DNA from: Clostridiaceae bacterium
GTDB lineage: Bacteria; Bacillota; Clostridia; Saccharofermentanales; DTU023
NCBI GenBank assembly: GCA_012841015.1
Contig: DUVN01000006.1
Coordinates: 62,001 to 126,000, forward strand
Length of the DNA stretch: 64,000 nt
Direction: 5' to 3'
Shown piece by piece: positions 53,626-64,000 of the stretch (its first letter is position 1; every line of letters starts with the position of its first letter). The notes under the pieces were generated by a model. It did no database searches. It saw only the letters and a list, made by a program, of their open reading frames with translations, and was not told the origin of the DNA. The position numbers and the translations under genes are program-made.

Positions 53626-56523
53626 ATGAAATCTGAGATCGCCGTGTATGGAGCACGTGAACATAATTTAAAGAACATCGATGTAATGATTCCACGCAAT
53701 AAGCTCGTCGTTCTGACGGGCATTTCTGGCTCGGGGAAATCATCGCTTGCTTTTGACACGATCTATGCCGAAGGACAGCGTCGATATGTTGAATCGCTCT
53801 CTTCGTATGCCCGTCAATTTCTTGGTCAATTGAAAAAACCTGATGTCGATCGCATTGAAGGCCTTTCACCTGCGATTGCAATCGATCAAAAGACGACGAG
53901 CAGAAACCCGCGTTCTACTGTCGGGACGACGACGGAAATTTATGATTTTCTTAGATTGCTCTATGCCAGAGTCGGCATACCGCACTGTCCGAAGTGCGGT
54001 AAAGTCATTGAACGCCAGACAATCGATCAGATGGTCGATGCGATCATGTCACGCCCAGATGGGACACGGATTACGCTCATGGCGCCTGTCGTCCGAGATA
54101 GGAAAGGAGAACACGCCCGGCTTTTAGAGAGGCTCCAAGCGCAAGGTTTTGTCCGTGTACGCATTGATGGAGAACAGTTCGAATTGTCGCCTGACATCAA
54201 GCTCGAGTCTAATAAGAGGCATACGATAGAAGTTGTCGTCGATCGACTTGTTCGACGCGATGGCATCGAGAACCGCCTTGCCGATTCACTTGAAACAGCA
54301 AGCGAGCTCGCCGACGACATTGTGATGGTGCGATTTGAGGAGCGTCGCACTGACGCTGACGTTACGGACGAAGCGCCTTTCGTGGTTAGTGAGGCGATCT
54401 TTTCGCAAAAACTTGCGTGTGCTGAGTGCGGGATCAGTCTTGGTGAGGTGTCGCCACGCATGTTTAGTTTTAATAATCCGTATGGCGCCTGTCCTGAATG
54501 TACAGGACTTGGCAGCCGGTCTTTCTTTGTGCCTGAGCTGATCGTTGAAGATCCGAACCTTTCATTGAATGATGGGGCGATCAAGATTATGGGGTTCCAC
54601 TTTACAGATCGGAATAGTTGGACGTATTGCCACGTAGAGGCATTGGCAGCGAAATACGGTTTCTCCCTCGATACACCTTGGCATGAATTGTCCGATCGTA
54701 TAAAACAGATCATTTTGTACGGGAATAACAAGGAGACGATTATCGTTGATACGAGTCGTACAAAATATGATAAAGGTATGCCGTACCGGACGTCTTGGGA
54801 TGGTGTGATCCCGACATTGGAGCGGCGTCAGGTTGAGACGAGTTCTTCTGATATGAAAGATTACTACGCTGGCTTTATGCTCGAAACACCCTGTCCTAGC
54901 TGTCACGGCGCGAGGTTACGTCCCGAAGTTCTTGCCTTTACGTGCGGCGGCAAGAACATCGATGAGGTGACACACTTGTCGATCGGGGAGGCTCACCAGT
55001 TTCTGACAACGATCAAATTTGACGGTAGTCAGGCAGATATTGCGCGACCAATTATGCAGGAACTCGGCGCACGCTTGCAGTTTCTATTAGATGTTGGGCT
55101 CGATTATCTGACACTCTCACGGTCATCGGGTACGCTCTCAGGTGGTGAATCACAGCGTATCAGGCTCGCGACACAGATCGGCTCAAGTCTGACCGGTGTC
55201 TTGTACGTACTCGATGAGCCGAGCATCGGTCTTCACCAAAGAGATAATGTGCGCCTTCTTGAAACGCTCAAACATCTACGTGATCTTGGCAATACCGTTA
55301 TCGTCGTGGAGCACGATGAGGAGACGATTTGGGAGGCTGATCACATCATCGATATTGGTCCTAGAGCAGGCGTACACGGCGGGCAAATTGTCGCTGAGGG
55401 GAGACCAGACGATATCGTCCATGTGGAAGAGTCGTTGACAGGTCAATACTTGTCAGGGCGAAAAATGATTCCCATCCCGAAGACGAGAAGGAAACAAGAT
55501 AAAGGCTTTCTTACAATCTATGGGGCGCGCGAGAACAATCTAAAATCGATCAACGTCTCTATTCCCTTGGGAGTGATGACGTGCGTCACGGGCGTCTCAG
55601 GTTCTGGCAAAAGTTCACTCGTCAACAACATTTTACTCAAGAAACTTGAGGCAGAATTAAACCGCGCTCGGCGCGTTGCTGGACAATGCGACAGGATTGA
55701 AGGCTTTGAGAAACTCGACAAAGTCATCGCCATCGACCAATCGCCAATCGGTAGAACGCCGCGCTCAAACCCTGCTACGTACACAGGGACATTCGACCAT
55801 ATCAGGCGACTGTTCGCCGAGTTGCCAGCTGCGAAACAGCGCGGGTATAAAGCTGGCCGCTTTAGCTTCAATGTCAAAGGCGGTCGGTGTGAGGCGTGTG
55901 CAGGAAACGGTGTCAATAAAATAGAGATGCACTTTCTGCCGGATGTTTTTGTCAAATGCGATGTCTGTCAAGGAAAGCGCTTTAATAGAGAGACGCTTGA
56001 AGTACGATACAAGGGTCTATCGATCAGCGATGTGCTTGATCTGACTGTCAGTGAGGCGCTGTCAGTCTTCGAGACGATGCCTGCGATTTATCGAAAACTT
56101 CAGACGTTGGAAGATGTTGGGCTAGGTTACATCAAGCTCGGCCAGCCTTCGACCGAATTGTCGGGCGGTGAGGCGCAACGCGTAAAACTTGCTTTCGAGT
56201 TGTCAAAAAAGAGTACAGGTAATACACTGTTGATCCTCGATGAACCGACGACGGGTCTTCATGCAGCAGATGTACATCGCTTGACGGGTATTTTGCAGAG
56301 GCTTGTGTCTGCAGGCAATACAGTCGTCGTCATCGAACACAATCTTGATGTCATCAAACAGGCCGATTACATCATCGATTTGGGGCCTGAGGGTGGTGAA
56401 GCTGGTGGTCGAGTTGTTGCCACAGGCACACCGGAGGAAGTGGCAGAATGTCCAGACTCGTACACAGGGCATTATCTTAAGTTTATTCTTGACCGCGGAT
56501 CGCGTTTAGAGTCGGCTATTTGA
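53626..56523 (+). CDS. uvrA: Excinuclease ABC subunit A
   Basis: UvrA detects DNA damage and hands it to UvrB. Two ABC ATPase modules are present: Walker [14 protein letters not shown] (about 33-45) and [13 protein letters not shown] (about 650), each with SGGESQRI or SGGEAQRV signature and LDEPSIGLH or LDEPTTGLH Walker B. Zinc modules include CPKCGK, CAECG, CPSCHG and CEACAGNG with CDVCQG. At 965 residues it is slightly longer than usual. No uvrB is seen nearby, though the ClpE-like gene follows 71 bases downstream. Confidence 0.96.
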   Translation: MKSEIAVYGAREHNLKNIDVMIPRNKLVVLTGISGSGKSSLAFDTIYAEGQRRYVESLSSYARQFLGQLKKPDVDRIEGLSPAIAIDQKTTSRNPRSTVGTTTEIYDFLRLLYARVGIPHCPKCGKVIERQTIDQMVDAIMSRPDGTRITLMAPVVRDRKGEHARLLERLQAQGFVRVRIDGEQFELSPDIKLESNKRHTIEVVVDRLVRRDGIENRLADSLETASELADDIVMVRFEERRTDADVTDEAPFVVSEAIFSQKLACAECGISLGEVSPRMFSFNNPYGACPECTGLGSRSFFVPELIVEDPNLSLNDGAIKIMGFHFTDRNSWTYCHVEALAAKYGFSLDTPWHELSDRIKQIILYGNNKETIIVDTSRTKYDKGMPYRTSWDGVIPTLERRQVETSSSDMKDYYAGFMLETPCPSCHGARLRPEVLAFTCGGKNIDEVTHLSIGEAHQFLTTIKFDGSQADIARPIMQELGARLQFLLDVGLDYLTLSRSSGTLSGGESQRIRLATQIGSSLTGVLYVLDEPSIGLHQRDNVRLLETLKHLRDLGNTVIVVEHDEETIWEADHIIDIGPRAGVHGGQIVAEGRPDDIVHVEESLTGQYLSGRKMIPIPKTRRKQDKGFLTIYGARENNLKSINVSIPLGVMTCVTGVSGSGKSSLVNNILLKKLEAELNRARRVAGQCDRIEGFEKLDKVIAIDQSPIGRTPRSNPATYTGTFDHIRRLFAELPAAKQRGYKAGRFSFNVKGGRCEACAGNGVNKIEMHFLPDVFVKCDVCQGKRFNRETLEVRYKGLSISDVLDLTVSEALSVFETMPAIYRKLQTLEDVGLGYIKLGQPSTELSGGEAQRVKLAFELSKKSTGNTLLILDEPTTGLHAADVHRLTGILQRLVSAGNTVVVIEHNLDVIKQADYIIDLGPEGGEAGGRVVATGTPEEVAECPDSYTGHYLKFILDRGSRLESAI

Positions 56524-56594
56524 GTGCTGGCGCTTGTCATAAAAGCAGTACTTCACCTATTATGTAAGGTGGAGATTGAGATAGGACGGAAGAA

Positions 56595-59087
56595 ATGAGC
56601 AAGTGTTCCATTTGTCATAAAAATGAAGCTGTTGTTTTTACAACGAGAATTGAAGACGGCGAGTCGCGCATGCAGGGAATTTGTCTTAAGTGTGCTTATG
56701 AATCTGATCTTCCTGGGATCGACCAGCTCTTTACGCGCGCGGGGATCAATGAGGACAACATCGACGAAATCACGGCGCGCATGAACGAAGTCCTAGCCGG
56801 TATTTCTGCACAAAACCCAGAGGATCTTCTGAAAGCTCTCCTCTCGGGAGAAGTACCAGGGGCGATGCCTTTTGCAGGAGCAGATGCCGGTCTTTTCGGC
56901 TCGAATAGTGACCGTTCCGATGAGGATGTGGAGAAAGACGACGAAACAGAGGATCGTCACAAGTCTCGTCCTTCGCTCCGTCCTCATGCCTCAATTGGTG
57001 AGCTTATGCCTGCGAATGTTGGCGGCGAATCGGATGATCTTACAGGATACCGTAAAACGGCCAGAGATAAGAAAAAGGCGAAAGGTAAGCGCGAGCGCCG
57101 ACTCAAATTTCTCGAGCAATTTGCGATCAACTTGACGGAGGAGGCAGCGGCCGGTCGGATCGATCGCATCATCGGCCGCGATGAAGAGCTGTCGCGCACG
57201 ATTCAGATTCTCAACCGCCGAACAAAAAATAATCCTGCTTTGATCGGTGAAGCCGGTGTTGGCAAAACGGCGATCGCCGAGGGTCTTGCTGTCAGAATCC
57301 ATGAGGGCAAGGTTCCAGCCAAATTGCTCGGCCAAGAGCTCTATCTGCTCGATATGACGGCGATGGTAGCAGGCACGCAATTTCGAGGGCAATTTGAGAG
57401 CCGCATGAAAGGTGTCGTCGATGACGCGCGACGCGCAGGAAATGTGATCCTCGTTATTGACGAGCTCCACAATATCATGGGAGCTGGAGACGCTGAAGGC
57501 GCGATGAATGCAGCGAATATTCTCAAGCCTGCGCTGGCGCGCGGTGAAATTAAAGTGATCGGATCGACGACCCTAGACGAATATCGCCGCTTCATCGAGA
57601 AAGATTCTGCTCTCGAGCGCCGATTCCAGAAAGTTATGATCGAGGAGCCGTCGCCGGAGGATACATTGCAGATTCTTATCGGCGTCAAAGATTATTACGA
57701 GAAGCATCACCATGTCATCTACCCGACGCCTGTTCTTGAGACGGCCGTTCGTCTCTCCGGTCGCTACATCATGGACCGGTATCAGCCCGACAAGTCGATT
57801 GACTTGATTGACGAGGCGGGATCGCGCCAGAATCTCGATTCGACCTGTTTGACCGAATTAAAAAACCTCCACGACCGTCGTTTGGAGCTTGAGGAGTGGC
57901 AGAACGATAACGAAAAAGAGATCGCGGAGCTCTCATCACAGGAAGACGCGTTGCCGCTTTATGAGATTCAGGCGAATATCCGATCGGAGCTGATGCGCGT
58001 TCTCGATGACATTGCAAAAGTCGAAAAAGTATGCCAGCCAGTCGTCATGACAGATCAAGACATCGCTGGAGTCGTTGAGATGTGGACTGGTATCCCTGTT
58101 CAGCGACTGACAGAATCAGAAACTGAGCGCCTTCTCAATCTCGAGGAGAAACTCCATGAACGCGTGATTGGTCAAGACGAAGCCATCTGTGCGCTCGCTC
58201 GTGCTGTCAGGCGTTCGAGGGCTGGGTTCTCTCAGAAGGATAAGCCAGCCTCCTTCCTTTTTGTGGGACCGACAGGTGTCGGTAAAACTGAATTGGTGAA
58301 GACGTTGGCAGAAGTCATGTTTGACTCTGAAGACAACTTGATTCGCCTCGACATGTCGGAGTTTATGGAGGCACATACAGTCAGCAAGCTCATCGGTTCG
58401 CCTCCGGGATACATCGGCTACGATGAGGGAGGGCAACTGACAGAAAAAATTAGGCGCAGACCTTACAGTGTTGTCCTTTTCGACGAGATCGAAAAGGCGC
58501 ACGCCGATGTGTACAATATGCTGCTGCAAATCCTAGACGACGGCCGTTTGACCGACAGCCATGGGCGTGTTGTCAGTTTTAAAAACGCCATTATTGTGAT
58601 GACATCGAACGCTGGTACCACGCTAAAATCGCACGGCATCGGCTTCGGTTCTCACGGTCACCAAGCGATGGAGGAACGTGTCGATACAGTTTTGAAAGAG
58701 CTTTTCAGGCCTGAATTCCTCAACAGGATCGATGAGATCATTGTTTTCCACGAGTTATCGAGAGAAGAGATCAGAGCGATTGTCGATCTAATGTTAAAAG
58801 AGCCTGAGCGAGACCTCGACAGGCGCGGCATTATACTCCATGTCACAGATGCTGCGCGCGATGCGCTGGCACGAGATGGGTATGATCCGAGTTTCGGTGC
58901 CAGACCCTTGAGAAGACTGATTCAACGGCGAATAGAGGACACATTATCCGATTTATGGTTGTCAAGAGCAATCGCCGACGCGAAGACGATAACGGTTGAT
59001 GTTGAAAAAGAGGGGAGCGAGCTGTTAAAGCGTGAAGGGAACCGGATGACGGATAGTAGCGGTTGTTATGTTTTTACTTGGGAATAG
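56595..59087 (+). CDS. clpE: ClpE-like AAA+ ATPase with N-terminal zinc finger
   Basis: This is a Hsp100 unfoldase likely to feed ClpP. The N terminus has a four-Cys zinc finger (Cys4, Cys7, Cys30, Cys33) like ClpE and McsA instead of the Clp_N repeats of ClpC. A low-complexity acidic linker (about 85-150) precedes the first AAA module, with Walker A GEAGVGKT (218-225). A short middle domain and a second module with GPTGVGKT follow. HGIGFGS carries the Ile-Gly-Phe ClpP loop. At 830 residues it is longer than ClpE (about 750). No ctsR, mcsA or mcsB genes and no CtsR operator (GGTCAAA repeats) are present upstream. The last residues [10 protein letters not shown] are unlike family ends. Confidence 0.88.
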   Translation: MSKCSICHKNEAVVFTTRIEDGESRMQGICLKCAYESDLPGIDQLFTRAGINEDNIDEITARMNEVLAGISAQNPEDLLKALLSGEVPGAMPFAGADAGLFGSNSDRSDEDVEKDDETEDRHKSRPSLRPHASIGELMPANVGGESDDLTGYRKTARDKKKAKGKRERRLKFLEQFAINLTEEAAAGRIDRIIGRDEELSRTIQILNRRTKNNPALIGEAGVGKTAIAEGLAVRIHEGKVPAKLLGQELYLLDMTAMVAGTQFRGQFESRMKGVVDDARRAGNVILVIDELHNIMGAGDAEGAMNAANILKPALARGEIKVIGSTTLDEYRRFIEKDSALERRFQKVMIEEPSPEDTLQILIGVKDYYEKHHHVIYPTPVLETAVRLSGRYIMDRYQPDKSIDLIDEAGSRQNLDSTCLTELKNLHDRRLELEEWQNDNEKEIAELSSQEDALPLYEIQANIRSELMRVLDDIAKVEKVCQPVVMTDQDIAGVVEMWTGIPVQRLTESETERLLNLEEKLHERVIGQDEAICALARAVRRSRAGFSQKDKPASFLFVGPTGVGKTELVKTLAEVMFDSEDNLIRLDMSEFMEAHTVSKLIGSPPGYIGYDEGGQLTEKIRRRPYSVVLFDEIEKAHADVYNMLLQILDDGRLTDSHGRVVSFKNAIIVMTSNAGTTLKSHGIGFGSHGHQAMEERVDTVLKELFRPEFLNRIDEIIVFHELSREEIRAIVDLMLKEPERDLDRRGIILHVTDAARDALARDGYDPSFGARPLRRLIQRRIEDTLSDLWLSRAIADAKTITVDVEKEGSELLKREGNRMTDSSGCYVFTWE

Positions 59088-59102
59088 AAAACGAGGGAAT
59101 GT

Positions 59103-60134
59103 ATGGACGATGTGATCGCATTTGATCGCAGTCTCTTCAAAAGAAATGCAAAGGTTAACCTAAAGGGAAAATACGGATCAGCTGTATTGATCGTTTTTTT
59201 GGCGCAGATTTTCTCACAATTTCTCGTTCGCATGACGACCTATATCAGTGGTTTTTTTACTACGATCAACACATTGAATGTAGGACTGCTATTTGACGTT
59301 TCGGATGTCAATCTTTCCGATATTCTCTATGACGTTTTTAGAGAATTGTATGAGTTGTTCTACGCGAACCGTCTTCTGTTCATCATACTGATTCTAGTGA
59401 ACGCGGTTGTTACGGTATGTAGCGCACTTTTGATCGGCAACTTAATCAGAATTGGGATGAAACGTTGGTTTTTACGTACTTCTAATCCTCACCAAAATGC
59501 TACCACCATTATGGCGCCTCTGTTTTCGTCCTATCGGTACGGTCGATTTTTATCGACGTTTAGGGGCACTGCATGGAAATCGTTGTGGCTCATTGTGTGG
59601 TCTCTTCCCGTTATCGTATTGAATATTCTTTTCATCGTTCCTGCTCTCCAGCTTATCGATACGTTAGTGAGGATAGGATCCGATCTATCGACGTTCGATT
59701 TGCTCGAGCGCACGCAATTGACGTATGGATTACCGAGCTTTTTCTATTCGCCAGCCTTTTTCATCGTAGTTGGTATCGTGATCTTTGTGTTGTCCATCGT
59801 GCTGCTCTTTAAAAGTTACCAGTATAAAATGACTGATTACATACTGGCAGATAATCCTTTTATTGGCGCGCGTCGTGCTCTTACGATTTCTAAACAGATG
59901 TCGAAAGGCTCTCTTTGGAGATTTTTCGTCATCGACTTATCGTTTGCCGGCTGGTTTTTGCTCGCTGTGATGTGTATCTGCCTAGCGGGTATAGGTGTCT
60001 TGTTTCTATTACCGTACCACGAGGCAACGTGGGTTGAAGTCTACAAAAATCGCCGTGACAACATGGTTGCCCGTCGAGAGTTGTCGATGGAAGAACTTGG
60101 TTATGTGAGGCAGTTGACAGGAGATAACGGATGA
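59103..60134 (+). CDS. DUF975 integral membrane protein
   Basis: The protein has six predicted membrane spans and the DUF975 features: an N-terminal KRNAKVNLKGKYGSAVLI, a late ARRALTISKQMSKGSLWRFFVIDLSF and LPYHEATWVEVY. The function of this family is unknown. It starts 16 bases after clpE with the Shine-Dalgarno GAGGGA, and its last four bases overlap the next gene. The link to clpE or nfeD-like neighbours is only positional. Confidence 0.82.
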   Translation: MDDVIAFDRSLFKRNAKVNLKGKYGSAVLIVFLAQIFSQFLVRMTTYISGFFTTINTLNVGLLFDVSDVNLSDILYDVFRELYELFYANRLLFIILILVNAVVTVCSALLIGNLIRIGMKRWFLRTSNPHQNATTIMAPLFSSYRYGRFLSTFRGTAWKSLWLIVWSLPVIVLNILFIVPALQLIDTLVRIGSDLSTFDLLERTQLTYGLPSFFYSPAFFIVVGIVIFVLSIVLLFKSYQYKMTDYILADNPFIGARRALTISKQMSKGSLWRFFVIDLSFAGWFLLAVMCICLAGIGVLFLLPYHEATWVEVYKNRRDNMVARRELSMEELGYVRQLTGDNG

Positions 60135-60505
60135 CACCTGCAGAGGTTACCCGTTTTCTATACATCTTGGGCGGTGCCTTGGTGGGACTCGCGCTTTTGG
60201 CTGTTGTGCTGACAGTCGTTCGCCGTTCTCTCGAAAAACGCGTTCGAGTGTTGGTAGCACAAAATAGAAATAGTCTTGTCGGCAAACGGGCGCTCGTCGT
60301 GAGTGTGATTCGTCCATTACGGCTGGGCAGTATTCGACCGCTCGGGACGCCAAGTGAAGAAGCTGATCGTGCGTTAGCACGACGCAAGAAGAATCAGTTG
60401 CATGATGTTGTCTATCCCGCGACATCAGATGAGCTTATCTCGAAAGGGCGCGTCGTGCGCGTCACAGGGGGAGATGCGAATCGATACATTGTCAGATCTT
60501 TGTAG
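60131..60505 (+). CDS. Single-span protein with an NfeD-like OB domain
   Basis: The 124-residue protein has one N-terminal membrane span (about 8-28) and a C-terminal OB-like region: LVGKRALVVSVIRPLRLGSI (about 49-68), then ISKGRVVRVTGGDANRYIV (about 103-121), matching the end of NfeD proteins. The serine-protease or long membrane part of full NfeD is missing. NfeD proteins accompany SPFH/stomatin scaffolds, but none is seen here. It overlaps the DUF975 gene (ATGA). Confidence 0.6.
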   Translation: MTPAEVTRFLYILGGALVGLALLAVVLTVVRRSLEKRVRVLVAQNRNSLVGKRALVVSVIRPLRLGSIRPLGTPSEEADRALARRKKNQLHDVVYPATSDELISKGRVVRVTGGDANRYIVRSL

Positions 60506-60570
60506 GTGACGGGGGGAGATATAGACAAACAGGCTCTGTTTGAGTCATTCAAAAAAAAGAGGAAGAGGTT

Positions 60571-61935
60571 ATGGTTTTAGTTAACGTAAAAGATCAACTG
60601 ACAAATAATTTTATCGCGCAACATGAGCGCGAACAGATGGAACACCAGCTTGCGGCTGCGCGCGATCTGCTCGATAAACGCGTATGTCCTGGCGCCGAAT
60701 ACACAGGATGGATCGATTTGCCTGAGACATTTTCAGAGGATACAATCGAACGTATCGAGGCGACAGCCGAACGCATTCGCCGCGATTTTGATGTTTTGAT
60801 CGTAGTAGGGATCGGTGGCTCTTATCTCGGCGCGCGAGCCGTGATCGAAGCACTTTCACATCATTTTTCTTCGTTATTGCCTGATGAGAAGAGAGGCTGT
60901 CCTCTCGTTCTCTATGCAGGCCACCAGTTGAGCGCTGACTATCTTTTTGACTTGCTTGAAGTCGTCAAAGGAAAGCGTGTTGCGCTCAACGTCATATCAA
61001 AATCGGGCACGACGACTGAGTCGGCGATTGCTTTTCGTGTTCTTCGCGACCATCTCTTCCGTTACGCTTCGCGTGAAGAACTCGCTCAACGCATCGTGAT
61101 TACGACTGATGAAAAGCGTGGCGCCCTCCGTCGTTATGCTGATGAGATGGGGATCACGACTTTTGTCATCCCTGATGATATTGGAGGTCGTTATTCTGTT
61201 TTGACGCCTGTGGGGCTTTTGCCAATCGCTGTTGCAGGTCTTGATATCCGTCAACTGCTAGAAGGTGCACGTAGAGAGCGTAAAAGCTCGATTGCGCCAC
61301 TTTCAGAGGGTCTTTCGGCGGCTGATCGATACGCTGTCAACCGTTTACTCCTCATGCGAAAGGGCTATAAGGCTGAGATTCTCGCTTGCTACGAACCATC
61401 GATGCGCTATTTTGCCGAATGGTGGAAGCAGCTGTTTGCTGAAAGTGAGGGCAAGGATGGTAAAGGCTTGATTACGATGAGCGTAGACTTTACGTCTGAC
61501 CTTCATTCTCTCGGACAGCTTATCCAGGAAGGACCGCGCGTGTTTTTTGAGACGGTGATCGAATTTAAGAATGTCAGAAACGATATCGCAATCCCTAGCG
61601 ATCCCTCCGATCTTGATCAACTTGAATACCTTGCAGGCAAGCCGATGAGTTTTGTCAACCGCCAAGCTAGGAGAGGCACGGCGTTGGCGCACGTTTCAGG
61701 CGGTGTGCCGAATATGTGTATTGAACTTAAAGACCGCTCTTTACATTCGCTCGGTGCCTTAATCTATTTCTTTGAAAGAGCTTGTGCCCTTTCCGGCATT
61801 ATGAACGGTATCAATCCCTTTGATCAACCGGGCGTTGAAGCCTACAAGCGAAATATGTTTGCACTTCTAGGTAAACCAGGGTTTGAGGCATTGCGCGAAC
61901 AGCTACTTCGTACTTCTGCAGAAGAGGGAGATTGA
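60571..61935 (+). CDS. pgi: Glucose-6-phosphate isomerase
   Basis: The glycolytic enzyme interconverts glucose 6-phosphate and fructose 6-phosphate. VVGIGGSYLGARAVIEAL (about 79-96), VISKSGTTTESA (about 140-151), and the catalytic Glu region GGRYSVLTPVGLLP are present. At 454 residues it belongs to the shorter Gram-positive type. GAGGAAGAGG precedes ATG. It follows the nfeD-like gene by 65 bases. Confidence 0.95.
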   Translation: MVLVNVKDQLTNNFIAQHEREQMEHQLAAARDLLDKRVCPGAEYTGWIDLPETFSEDTIERIEATAERIRRDFDVLIVVGIGGSYLGARAVIEALSHHFSSLLPDEKRGCPLVLYAGHQLSADYLFDLLEVVKGKRVALNVISKSGTTTESAIAFRVLRDHLFRYASREELAQRIVITTDEKRGALRRYADEMGITTFVIPDDIGGRYSVLTPVGLLPIAVAGLDIRQLLEGARRERKSSIAPLSEGLSAADRYAVNRLLLMRKGYKAEILACYEPSMRYFAEWWKQLFAESEGKDGKGLITMSVDFTSDLHSLGQLIQEGPRVFFETVIEFKNVRNDIAIPSDPSDLDQLEYLAGKPMSFVNRQARRGTALAHVSGGVPNMCIELKDRSLHSLGALIYFFERACALSGIMNGINPFDQPGVEAYKRNMFALLGKPGFEALREQLLRTSAEEGD

Positions 61936-61944
61936 TTCTCGGGG

Positions 61945-63849
61945 ATGGAGAGATTCGATTCGCCGTTTTATCGCTCGATGTTGCGATCAGTCACGAAACC
62001 TGCGCGCTATGTTGGAGGGGAACTTCACGCAGTCGATAAGAGTCATGCATTCTTTTCACTCTGTCAAGAGGAACGCGTCCATTTTGCGCTTTCTTTTCCT
62101 GACCTCTATGAGATTGCCATGTCGAATTTGGCGATCCAGATTCTCTATTCTGCTCTTAACAGCGATGAGTACGTGTTTTGCGAGCGTTGTTTTGCTCCAG
62201 ACGTCGATCTTCGTGCCTTCCTTAAAGAACGTAATCTGCCACTCGTATCGATCGAGACGATGACGCCACTGTCTAATTTCGATATAGTTGGCTTTTCTCT
62301 TCATTATGAGCTGGCTTATACGGCCGTTCTTGAGATGCTCGATCTAGGCGGGATCCCTCTTCGCGCAGCTGAACGTAGCGATAGCGATCCTCTCATCATC
62401 GCAGGTGGCCCGATCGCCTGTAATTTAGAACCGATGGCGCCTTTTTTTGATCTTGTATTGCTAGGAGACGGTGAGTTTCAACTCCCCATGCTCGTCAATG
62501 AATATAAAAAGCACAAGGCTTCAAAATCTTCCAAAGTCGATTTCCTCCGACACGTTTGCTGCATGGACGGTGTCTACATCCCGTCCTTTTATGAGCCTCA
62601 CTATCATGAAGACGGACAGCTCAAAGCGATCAAGGTCATAGACCCGTATGCGCCTCAAAGCGTGCGCAAGGCGTTGGTGCGAGATCTGGACAGTGCGCCT
62701 GTCCCGCACCAACCGATTGTGCCTAACATGGAGGTGACACATGACCGCATGATCCTTGAGATTTTTCGCGGGTGTGCTCGTGGGTGTCGGTTCTGTCAGG
62801 CGGGCTTTACGTATCGACCATTGCGTGAACGTTCTCCCAAGACATTGATCGAGGCTGCGCAACGGCTCATTGACAGCTCAGGGTGTGATGAGATTGGGTT
62901 GTTGTCACTTTCGACATCTGACTACTCACAACTTGATCACCTCACACGCACTTTGCTCCCGATAGCTGAGCCGCGCCACATTAATTTGTCACTTCCGTCT
63001 TTGCGTCTTGACTCTTTTGATTTTGAGCTCGCTGAACGTCTCGCAAGGACAAGACGGGGCGGGCTGACATTTGCCCCGGAGGCTGGTACACAACGACTTC
63101 GCGACGTCATCAACAAGAACATTACTGAGGACGATTTGTTTGATGCCGCTCGTACGGCGTTTGAGAACGGGTGGGATCGGCTAAAGCTCTATTTTATGCT
63201 CGGTTTGCCGACAGAGACTGATGATGACGTTGAAGGGATCATCGATTTGACAATGAGACTTCTTGCAATCTGGCACGATATACCGAAAGATGTGCGTGCT
63301 AAACGTTTGTCGGTAACGGTCAGCACGTCGTTTTTTATCCCCAAGCCATTCACCCCTTTCCAGTGGGAACGCCAGATATCGATCAACGAAATGCGCAGAA
63401 AGCAAAAACAACTGGCCGACGGGTTAAGAGATCGGCGCATCTCCTACCACTGGCACGACTTTGAAAGCTCAGTCCTTGAGGCCGTGCTTGCTCGCGGCGA
63501 TCGGCGACTTGCTAGTGTTATCGAGCGCGCATGGCGTGAAGGTGCCTACCTCGATGCTTGGCACGAGCATTTCAATCGTGATCTCTGGTTTGAGGCGCTG
63601 TCGCTGATTCCGGGAGGTGCCGATTTTTATACGCGAGAACGAGATGACGATGAGCTATTCCCTTGGGAACATCTCGACATCGGCGTGACACGACGTTTCT
63701 TTGAGCGTGAGCGCGCTCTCTCGCGCGAAGGACGCGTGAGCTTATCGTGCTTCGACGGATGTTCTGGTTGTGGCTGTGGTGTGTGGCATGCAGGTATCTG
63801 CTCGCAGACGTCATCGATTGAACAAAAAGAAGAAGGCAATCATGAGTGA
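61945..63849 (+). CDS. B12-binding-domain radical SAM protein (TIGR03960 type)
   Basis: An N-terminal cobalamin-binding-like domain (about 30-200; FALSFPDLYEIAMSN, GGPIACNLEP) precedes a radical SAM core with RGCARGCRFCQAG (about 274-286), the CxxxCxxC cluster motif. The final segment has a Cys-rich end CFDGCSGCGCG. TIGR03960 proteins are paired with the TIGR03936 protein in Clostridia, here overlapping by eight bases. Members are linked to tRNA/ribosome assembly loci but their substrate is not established. Starts at 61945 or 61978 (MLRSVTKPARY) are possible; the second fits the family. Confidence 0.88.
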   Translation: MERFDSPFYRSMLRSVTKPARYVGGELHAVDKSHAFFSLCQEERVHFALSFPDLYEIAMSNLAIQILYSALNSDEYVFCERCFAPDVDLRAFLKERNLPLVSIETMTPLSNFDIVGFSLHYELAYTAVLEMLDLGGIPLRAAERSDSDPLIIAGGPIACNLEPMAPFFDLVLLGDGEFQLPMLVNEYKKHKASKSSKVDFLRHVCCMDGVYIPSFYEPHYHEDGQLKAIKVIDPYAPQSVRKALVRDLDSAPVPHQPIVPNMEVTHDRMILEIFRGCARGCRFCQAGFTYRPLRERSPKTLIEAAQRLIDSSGCDEIGLLSLSTSDYSQLDHLTRTLLPIAEPRHINLSLPSLRLDSFDFELAERLARTRRGGLTFAPEAGTQRLRDVINKNITEDDLFDAARTAFENGWDRLKLYFMLGLPTETDDDVEGIIDLTMRLLAIWHDIPKDVRAKRLSVTVSTSFFIPKPFTPFQWERQISINEMRRKQKQLADGLRDRRISYHWHDFESSVLEAVLARGDRRLASVIERAWREGAYLDAWHEHFNRDLWFEALSLIPGGADFYTRERDDDELFPWEHLDIGVTRRFFERERALSREGRVSLSCFDGCSGCGCGVWHAGICSQTSSIEQKEEGNHE

Positions 63850-64000
63850 TAACAGGAAACAGCGCTTGATTCTTTTCTTTGCGCGCCGAGGTGCAACTGC
63901 TTGGCTTGCCCATCTCGACAACATGCGCCTGTTTGAGCGCGCCCTCAATCGTGCCGGATGGCCGATTGCGTGGACGGAGGACGCTTTCAATCCGCGGCCG
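63842..64000 (+). CDS. TIGR03936-family radical SAM-associated protein (partial)
   Basis: The first 53 codons lie inside the window and the rest is cut off. LILFFARRGATAWLAHLDNM followed by RLFERALNRAGWPI matches the DUF2344/TIGR03936 N terminus. The start overlaps the preceding radical SAM gene by eight bases, and the two normally act together, although the reaction is unknown. Confidence 0.85.
   Translation, partial: MSDNRKQRLILFFARRGATAWLAHLDNMRLFERALNRAGWPIAWTEDAFNPRP

Noticed and set aside
54027..54731. Minus-strand frame of 234 codons inside uvrA
   Set aside because: Ser/Arg-rich composition typical of antisense reading of a conserved gene; uvrA is unambiguous on the other strand.
1..64000. 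CRISPR array, prophage or insertion sequence
   Set aside because: No regularly spaced identical repeats, no transposase or integrase pattern and no phage structural genes were seen; the repeats found are short and degenerate.

Overview
The window reads as a chromosomal segment of a low-to-mid GC Gram-positive bacterium (Bacillota, most likely an anaerobic member of Clostridia). Support comes from gene content and order: RNase Y, an Asp23/AmaP/DUF2273 cluster between efp and nusB, xseA-xseB-ispA-dxs-nadK-argR-recN, phoH-pgpH-ybeY-era-recO, oxygen-labile iron-sulfur serine dehydratase, FeoAB and a ClpE-type ATPase. Strong Shine-Dalgarno sites are common, and many genes appear to start at TTG or GTG. 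No phage, insertion sequence, CRISPR array or rRNA was found. I cannot place the organism more precisely.

Layout. 1-345: tRNA-Gly and tRNA-Arg with promoter and terminator. 538-2189: a small Spx/ArsC-family protein, a three-copy degenerate repeat and an unrecognised gene. 2190-8468: a divergent type IIA topoisomerase pair translationally coupled to a membrane-anchored polysaccharide-deacetylase-like protein. 8498-10451 (minus): aspartate kinase and a YqeG phosphatase. 10667-20408: a long housekeeping run covering EF-P, envelope stress proteins, NusB, exonuclease VII, isoprenoid synthesis, NAD kinase, ArgR and RecN. 20429-22740: two histidine-degradation genes. 22884-27958: RNase Y, an orphan solute-binding lipoprotein, LspA and RluD. 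27979-36611: two DUF881 proteins, PhoH, PgpH-like HD protein, a YbeY-Era fusion, RecO and serine dehydratase.

36672-45515 is the most unusual part. A nuclease-helicase and a LicC-like nucleotidyltransferase (minus) face a LicA-like kinase, a protein fusing a YidC membrane insertase to a CDP-glycerol glycerophosphotransferase domain, and a membrane sulfatase/LTA-synthase-like protein (plus). Together they look like a locus that activates a choline-like alcohol and transfers phospho-alcohol units to a surface polymer. 45665-48846: peroxiredoxin, a 35-residue membrane peptide and an atypical kinase with leucine-rich repeats in a repeat-bearing, AT-rich stretch. 48990-53332 (minus): tRNA-Leu, tRNA-Glu, murD and feoAB. 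53626-64000: uvrA, clpE-like, DUF975, NfeD-like, pgi and a radical SAM pair, the last gene cut by the window edge.

Most genes are housekeeping and tightly packed, with many 1-13 base overlaps. The best leads are the YidC-glycerophosphotransferase fusion and its locus, the YbeY-Era fusion, the divergent topoisomerase pair and the kinase lacking the usual beta-3 lysine. All calls rest on reading motifs by eye; no database search was run.
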